Part shown: positions 6,395-9,762 of the stretch, in pieces
Layout of the letters: the number at the start of each line of letters is the position of its first letter
Position numbering within the stretch: the stretch's first letter is position 1
Assembly: GCA_026645375.1 (NCBI GenBank)
Contig: JAPFFX010000402.1
Span: forward strand, 1-9,762
Direction of reading: 5' to 3'
Length of the DNA: 9,762 nt
DNA from: Citricoccus sp. WCRC_4
Lineage (GTDB): Bacteria; Actinomycetota; Actinomycetes; Actinomycetales; Micrococcaceae
Position numbers and translations under genes: made by a program
Notes under the pieces: model-generated
Database searches by the model: none
What the model was told of the DNA's origin: nothing
What the model saw: only the letters and a program-made list of their open reading frames with translations

Positions 6395-7054
6395 CTAGAG
6401 CGCGGCGCGGACCATCTGCTCGAAGTGGCCCACGTGGTCGGCGGCCAGTGACTCCGCGCCCTTCGCATCGCCGGCGAGGATGGCCCGGATCAGCCCGCTG
6501 TGTTCCGTGATGTGCTCCTCGACGGCGGGAAGGCGGTCCAGGACCATGCACCAGATGCGGGTGGCGAGGTTGTCGAGGCGGGTCAGCGACTCCTGGAGGT
6601 GGTGGTTGCCGGCAGCGCGGTAGATGAGCCGGTGCACCTCGAGGTCGTATTCCATCAGCTCGCGCCGCGACTTGGTGCCGTCCAGTGCCTCGAGTCCCTC
6701 CGCGACGTCCTGCAGCTCCGCGCGCAACACGTCGTTGGTGGTCAGCGCCGCCTTGCGGGCCGCGAGGGGTTCGAGCAGCTGCCGGACCTCGGAGATCGCC
6801 GCCAGCTCCGTGATGTCCACCGCGGTGGCGAAGGTGCCCCGGCGGGGGAATGACGCCACGAGGTGGTCGATCTCGAGTCGCTTCAGCGCCTCGCGGACCG
6901 GCGTGCGGCCGAAGCCGAGCTCCTCCGCGAGACGGGCCTCGTTGATCGGCTCGCCCGGGGCGATGTCCAGCATGATCAGCCGGTCCCGGATGGTCCGGTA
7001 GGCCTGTTCGGCCAGGGACAGGCCGCTGGGGGCGGTGTCGACCTGGGTGCTCAT
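6395..7054 (-). CDS. GntR-family regulator, FCD (FadR-like) subfamily
   Basis: DNA-binding regulator, 219 residues. The N-terminal winged helix-turn-helix spans about residues 14-75, with the recognition segment GFGRTPVREALKRL (47-60) and the wing RRGTF (71-75). The all-helical FCD ligand domain follows (about 82-216). It shows the usual metal-site residues: D137 and H141 in EYDLEVHRL, H185 in ITEHSG and H207 in AADHVGHF. FCD regulators with this set usually sense small carboxylates through a bound metal, so a pathway acid such as sarcosine, creatine or glycine is a reasonable but unshown ligand. I chose the ATG at 7054, with GGAG eight bases upstream, over a frame start at 7156 that would run through the divergent operator region. 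It is divergent from glyA-soxBD, and therefore probably controls that operon and itself, and perhaps the two creatinine promoters. Confidence 0.92.
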   Translation of the reverse strand: MSTQVDTAPSGLSLAEQAYRTIRDRLIMLDIAPGEPINEARLAEELGFGRTPVREALKRLEIDHLVASFPRRGTFATAVDITELAAISEVRQLLEPLAARKAALTTNDVLRAELQDVAEGLEALDGTKSRRELMEYDLEVHRLIYRAAGNHHLQESLTRLDNLATRIWCMVLDRLPAVEEHITEHSGLIRAILAGDAKGAESLAADHVGHFEQMVRAAL

Positions 7055-7086
7055 AAGGCTCCAATCCGTCATTTTCGCGAGGGGTC

Positions 7087-7115
7087 TTGACCTCGTGTGA
7101 TCTCCATCATAGTCT
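7087..7115 (+). promoter_or_regulatory. Predicted glyA-sox promoter; divergent gntR -10
   Basis: Rightward: -35 TTGACC (7087-7092), 17-bp spacer, -10 TAGTCT (7110-7115), start near 7122 and a leader of about 50 bases. On the opposite strand a near-consensus -10, TATGAT (7111-7106), would serve gntR; its -35 is poor and would fall on the operator dyad. The two promoters overlap, so a protein bound here would affect both. A second rightward candidate is TTGATA (7126-7131) with TAGATC (7148-7153), spaced 16 bp. Confidence 0.5.
7096..7111. promoter_or_regulatory. CRP/GlxR-like dyad between gntR and glyA
   Basis: TGTGA-N6-TCATA matches 9 of 10 bases of TGTGA-N6-TCACA. It sits in the glyA promoter spacer and covers the gntR -10. 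This is the best of the three such dyads in the window. Confidence 0.4.
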
Positions 7116-7117
7116 GC

Positions 7118-7145
7118 GTTGCAGGTTGATATATCAGTTATCGAC
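7118..7145. promoter_or_regulatory. Operator region between gntR and glyA
   Basis: Two kinds of site are packed here. GTTGCA (7118-7123) matches the first six bases of the creatinine-gene boxes and starts two bases past the glyA -10. TGATATATCA (7127-7136) is a perfect 10-bp palindrome. A wider repeat pairs GTTGATA (7125-7131) with TATCGAC (7139-7145) at 6 of 7 positions. AT-rich dyads of this size next to a GntR gene are typical autoregulatory operators. Confidence 0.5.
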
Positions 7146-7173
7146 AATAGATCCACAAGAGCGAGGAGCAGAC

Positions 7174-8502
7174 ATGGCGCAGACCGCAGCGGCTACGCAG
7201 GTGCCGGTTGAGTTGACGTCGTCGTTGGCTGAGTTGGACCCGGAGATCACCGGGCACATCGACGCGGAGTTGGCCCGCCAGCGTGAAGGCCTGGAGATGA
7301 TCGCCTCCGAGAACCACACCGCTGCGGCGGTGATGCAGGCCCAGGGCTCGGTGCTGACGAACAAGTACGCCGAGGGCTACCCGGGCAAGCGGTACTACGG
7401 CGGTTGTGAGCACGTGGACGCGATCGAGACGATCGCGATCGAGCGGGTCAAGGCACTGTTCGGCGCCGAGTTCGCCAACGTGCAGCCGCACTCCGGCGCC
7501 CAGGCCAATGCCTCGGTGATGCACGCGCTGATCCGGCCGGGGGACAAGGTCCTGGGCCTGAACCTGGCCCACGGCGGTCACCTGACGCACGGGATGAAGA
7601 TCAACTTCTCCGGCCGGCTCTACGACATCGTGGCCTACGGGGTGGACGAGGACACCTACGAGGTGGACATGGACCAGGTCGCCGCCCTGGCCCGGGAGCA
7701 CTCCCCGAAGCTGATCGTGGCCGGCTGGTCGGCCTACCCCCGGCAGCTGGACTTCGCCCGGTTCCGTCAGATCGCCGATGAGGTCGGCGCGTACCTTATG
7801 GTGGACATGGCGCACTTCGCCGGGCTGGTGGCCACCGGGCTGCACCCCTCCCCGGTCCCGCATGCCCACGTGGTGACCTCCACCACGCACAAGACCCTGG
7901 CCGGTCCCCGCGGCGGGATCATCCTGACCAACGACGCCGAGATCGCCAAGAAGGTCAACTCGGCAGTGTTCCCGGGACAGCAGGGCGGCCCGCTGGAGCA
8001 CGTGATCGCCGGCAAGGCAGTCGCCTTCAAAATGGCAGCTTCACCGGAGTTCAAGGAACGCCAGCAGCGGACGCTGCAAGGTGCGCGGCTGCTAGCCGAC
8101 CGCCTGCTGCAGGACGATGTGGCCGCGGCCGGCATCAGCCTGGTCAACGGCGGAACCGATGTCCACCTGGTGCTGGTGGACCTGCGCAACTCGGAGCTGG
8201 ACGGTCAGCAGGCCGAAGACCGGCTGCACCGCGTTGGCATCACCGTCAACCGCAATGCCGTCCCGTTCGACCCCCGCCCGCCGATGGTTTCCTCCGGCCT
8301 GCGGATCGGTACACCGGCGCTGGCAACGCGTGGCTTCGGGGATGCGGAATTCACCGAAGTCGCCGACATCATTGCCACGGCTTTGACCCATGATCTGACC
8401 GAGGAACTGACCTCGGAGCTGCAGAGTCGGGTCACCGTCCTGGCCGACAAGTTCCCCCTCTACCCGAACCTGAACGCTGATACCTCGAACGGAGCACAGT
8501 AA
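7174..8502 (+). CDS. glyA: Serine hydroxymethyltransferase
   Basis: PLP enzyme interconverting glycine plus 5,10-methylene-THF with serine plus THF (EC 2.1.2.1). Here it is placed to use both products of sarcosine demethylation. The 442-residue product is slightly longer than the roughly 420 of E. coli GlyA. Visible signatures are the N-terminal LEMIASEN (40-47), YAEGYPGKRYYGG (65-77), D211 in VDMAHFAGLVA (the aspartate facing the PLP ring nitrogen) and the PLP lysine K240 in TSTTHKTLAGPRGG. The start at 7174 has GAGGAG (7163-7168) five bases upstream; the frame is open further upstream only through the promoter region. It is first in the operon, and its TAA overlaps the soxB ATG (TAATG). Codon use changes inside the gene: of its Glu codons, 17 of 18 are GAG before about base 8000 and 4 of 9 after, the latter resembling soxB. 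This is likely a second glyA dedicated to this pathway rather than the housekeeping copy. Confidence 0.97.
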   Translation: MAQTAAATQVPVELTSSLAELDPEITGHIDAELARQREGLEMIASENHTAAAVMQAQGSVLTNKYAEGYPGKRYYGGCEHVDAIETIAIERVKALFGAEFANVQPHSGAQANASVMHALIRPGDKVLGLNLAHGGHLTHGMKINFSGRLYDIVAYGVDEDTYEVDMDQVAALAREHSPKLIVAGWSAYPRQLDFARFRQIADEVGAYLMVDMAHFAGLVATGLHPSPVPHAHVVTSTTHKTLAGPRGGIILTNDAEIAKKVNSAVFPGQQGGPLEHVIAGKAVAFKMAASPEFKERQQRTLQGARLLADRLLQDDVAAAGISLVNGGTDVHLVLVDLRNSELDGQQAEDRLHRVGITVNRNAVPFDPRPPMVSSGLRIGTPALATRGFGDAEFTEVADIIATALTHDLTEELTSELQSRVTVLADKFPLYPNLNADTSNGAQ

Positions 8503-9719
8503 TGGCCGATCTGCTGCCTGAGCACCCGGATTTCCTGTGGCGGAATCCTGAGCCCAAATCGTCGTACGACGCCGTTATCGTCGGCGGCGGCGGACACGGC
8601 CTGGCCACCGCCTACTACCTGGCCAAGAACTTTGGCATGACCAACATCGCCGTGCTGGAGCGCGGCTGGCTGGCCGGCGGGAACATGGCCCGGAACACCA
8701 CGATCATCCGCTCCAACTACCTGTGGGACGAGAGCGCGGGCATCTATGAGCACTCGCTGAAGTTGTGGGAGCAGCTGCCCGAGGAACTGGAATACGATTT
8801 CCTGTTCAGCCAGCGTGGTGTCATGAACCTCGCGCACACCCTGCAGGACGTGCGCGAGAGCATGCGCCGGGTGGGGGCCAACAAGCTCAACGGCGTGGAC
8901 GCCGAGTGGCTGGACCCGCAGCAGGTCAAGGAACTCTGCCCCATCCTGAACATCAACGACAACATCCGCTACCCGGTGATGGGCGCGACGTACCAGCCGC
9001 GCGCCGGCATCGCCAAGCACGACCACGTGGCCTGGGCGTTCGCCCGCAAATGCGACGAACTGGGCGTGGACATCATCCAGAACTGCGAAGTCACCGGCTT
9101 CCTCAAGGACGGCAACCGTGTCACCGGCGTCAAGACCAACCGCGGCACGATCAACACCGAAAAGGTCGGCCTGTGCGCGGCCGGGCACAGCTCGGTCCTC
9201 GCGGAAATGGCCGGGTTCCGGCTGCCCATCCAGTCCCACCCCCTCCAGGCACTGGTCTCGGAACTGCACGAGCCCGTCCACCCGACCGTGGTGATGTCCA
9301 ACCACGTCCACGTCTACGTTTCCCAGGCGCACAAGGGTGAACTGGTCATGGGCGCCGGCGTCGACTCGTACAACGGCTACGGCCAGCGCGGATCCTTCCA
9401 CGTGATCGAGCACCAGATGGCAGCCGCCGTCGAACTCTTCCCGATCTTCGCCCGCGCTCACGTGCTCCGGACCTGGGGCGGGATCGTGGACACCACCCTG
9501 GACGCCTCCCCCATCGTCGGCACCACCCCGGTGGACAACATGTTCGTCAACTGCGGCTGGGGCACCGGCGGCTTCAAGGGCACCCCGGCGGCCGGGCTGA
9601 CCTTCGCGCACACCATCGCCACCGGAACACCGCACACCCTCAACAAACCCTTTGCCCTCGAGCGCTTCGAAACCGGCGCCCTGATCGATGAACACGGCGC
9701 CGCCGCCGTGGCCCACTAG
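8502..9719 (+). CDS. soxB: Heterotetrameric sarcosine oxidase, beta subunit
   Basis: Flavoprotein subunit of the cytoplasmic alpha-beta-gamma-delta sarcosine oxidase (EC 1.5.3.24, formerly 1.5.3.1), which oxidises sarcosine to glycine, H2O2 and, with THF, 5,10-methylene-THF. The product has 405 residues, the usual size for SoxB. The FAD-binding Rossmann motif VIVGGGGHGLATAYYL is at 25-40, with E53 ending the second strand. The ARNTTIIRSNY segment (63-73) is characteristic of SoxB. H173 and H175 in IAKHDHVAWAF surround the site of covalent FMN attachment; H173 aligns with the established attachment residue of the corynebacterial enzymes. GWGTGGFKGTPAAG (near 350-363) closes the FAD site. The start at 8502 has GGAG (8491-8494) and overlaps the glyA stop by one base. 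soxD follows after 14 bp; the alpha (soxA) and gamma (soxG) genes are expected just beyond the window. Confidence 0.97.
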   Translation: MADLLPEHPDFLWRNPEPKSSYDAVIVGGGGHGLATAYYLAKNFGMTNIAVLERGWLAGGNMARNTTIIRSNYLWDESAGIYEHSLKLWEQLPEELEYDFLFSQRGVMNLAHTLQDVRESMRRVGANKLNGVDAEWLDPQQVKELCPILNINDNIRYPVMGATYQPRAGIAKHDHVAWAFARKCDELGVDIIQNCEVTGFLKDGNRVTGVKTNRGTINTEKVGLCAAGHSSVLAEMAGFRLPIQSHPLQALVSELHEPVHPTVVMSNHVHVYVSQAHKGELVMGAGVDSYNGYGQRGSFHVIEHQMAAAVELFPIFARAHVLRTWGGIVDTTLDASPIVGTTPVDNMFVNCGWGTGGFKGTPAAGLTFAHTIATGTPHTLNKPFALERFETGALIDEHGAAAVAH

Positions 9720-9733
9720 AAAGAGGTACGGAC

Positions 9734-9762
9734 ATGCTCCTGATCCCCTGCCCCAACTGCGG
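9734..9762 (+). CDS. soxD: Sarcosine oxidase delta subunit, first codons (partial)
   Basis: The window ends ten codons into this gene, the last incomplete. The visible protein is MLLIPCPNCG, which matches the typical SoxD N-terminus, where the CPNCG pair supplies two of the zinc ligands of this small (about 100-residue) subunit. AAGAGG (9720-9725 region) serves as Shine-Dalgarno, and soxB ends 14 bp upstream. The gene order glyA-soxB-soxD is that of known actinobacterial sarcosine operons. The gene is cut by the window edge, not degraded. Confidence 0.88.

Noticed and set aside
7055..7156. Upstream extension of the GntR protein to a start at 7156
   Set aside because: It would translate through the divergent promoters and operator dyads; the ATG at 7054 has a proper GGAG site and gives the usual GntR length.
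7087..7173. Upstream extension of GlyA by 29 residues
   Set aside because: It begins on the -35 TTGACC and covers the operator; the ATG at 7174 has a clear GAGGAG.
8460..9716. 418-codon minus-strand frame opposite soxB
   Set aside because: Antisense shadow with low-complexity Val/Gly/Asp composition; soxB on the plus strand has clear FAD and FMN motifs.
1..9762. CRISPR arrays, tRNA or rRNA genes, insertion sequences, attachment sites, riboswitches
   Set aside because: No regularly spaced repeats, cloverleaf-like segments, transposase motifs or terminal repeats seen; the glyA leader is too short and lacks glycine-riboswitch structure.

Overview
The window is high-GC DNA with strong G/C third-position bias, GTG/ATG starts and tightly packed operons. 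Together with a heterotetrameric sarcosine oxidase operon in the order glyA-soxB-soxD, this points to an actinomycete, most likely of the Arthrobacter/Micrococcaceae type. The genus is an inference from gene order and composition, not a sequence match.

Layout from left to right: bases 1-328 hold no gene I can support. A strong hairpin terminator (325-372) closes a leftward creatinase gene (397-1650). Upstream of it, a promoter with tandem operators separates creatinase from a second leftward unit: a BCCT-family transporter (2602-4425) followed by creatininase (1778-2605), which overlap by 4 bp. A 364-bp divergent region (4426-4789) carries the promoter and operators of that unit and a possible 18-codon leader peptide. 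That leader is read rightward into a 14-TM MFS transporter of the DHA2 type (4790-6385). The MFS gene converges, with a 9-bp gap, on a leftward FCD-type GntR regulator (6395-7054). The regulator is divergent from a rightward operon: glyA (7174-8502), soxB (8502-9719) and the first ten codons of soxD (9734 to the window edge).

Together the genes encode a near-complete creatinine catabolic route. A BCCT carrier would bring in the substrate. Creatininase makes creatine from creatinine, and creatinase splits creatine into sarcosine and urea. The sarcosine oxidase complex demethylates sarcosine to glycine with 5,10-methylene-THF (or formaldehyde) and H2O2. GlyA then joins glycine and methylene-THF into serine.

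The least expected signal is regulatory. The creatinase and BCCT-creatininase promoters share one architecture: a TTGAC -35 box, a 17-bp spacer holding a CRP/GlxR-like dyad, and two GTTGCA-type 17-bp boxes spaced exactly 20 bp apart, starting at the -10 box. The glyA promoter has a reduced version (TTGACC, a 9/10 CRP-like dyad, GTTGCA just after the -10). This suggests one regulon, for which the local GntR protein is the obvious but untested candidate. Other points of interest are a BCCT substrate site lacking two of the usual TM8 tryptophans, and an abrupt change in glutamate codon use inside glyA near base 8000.
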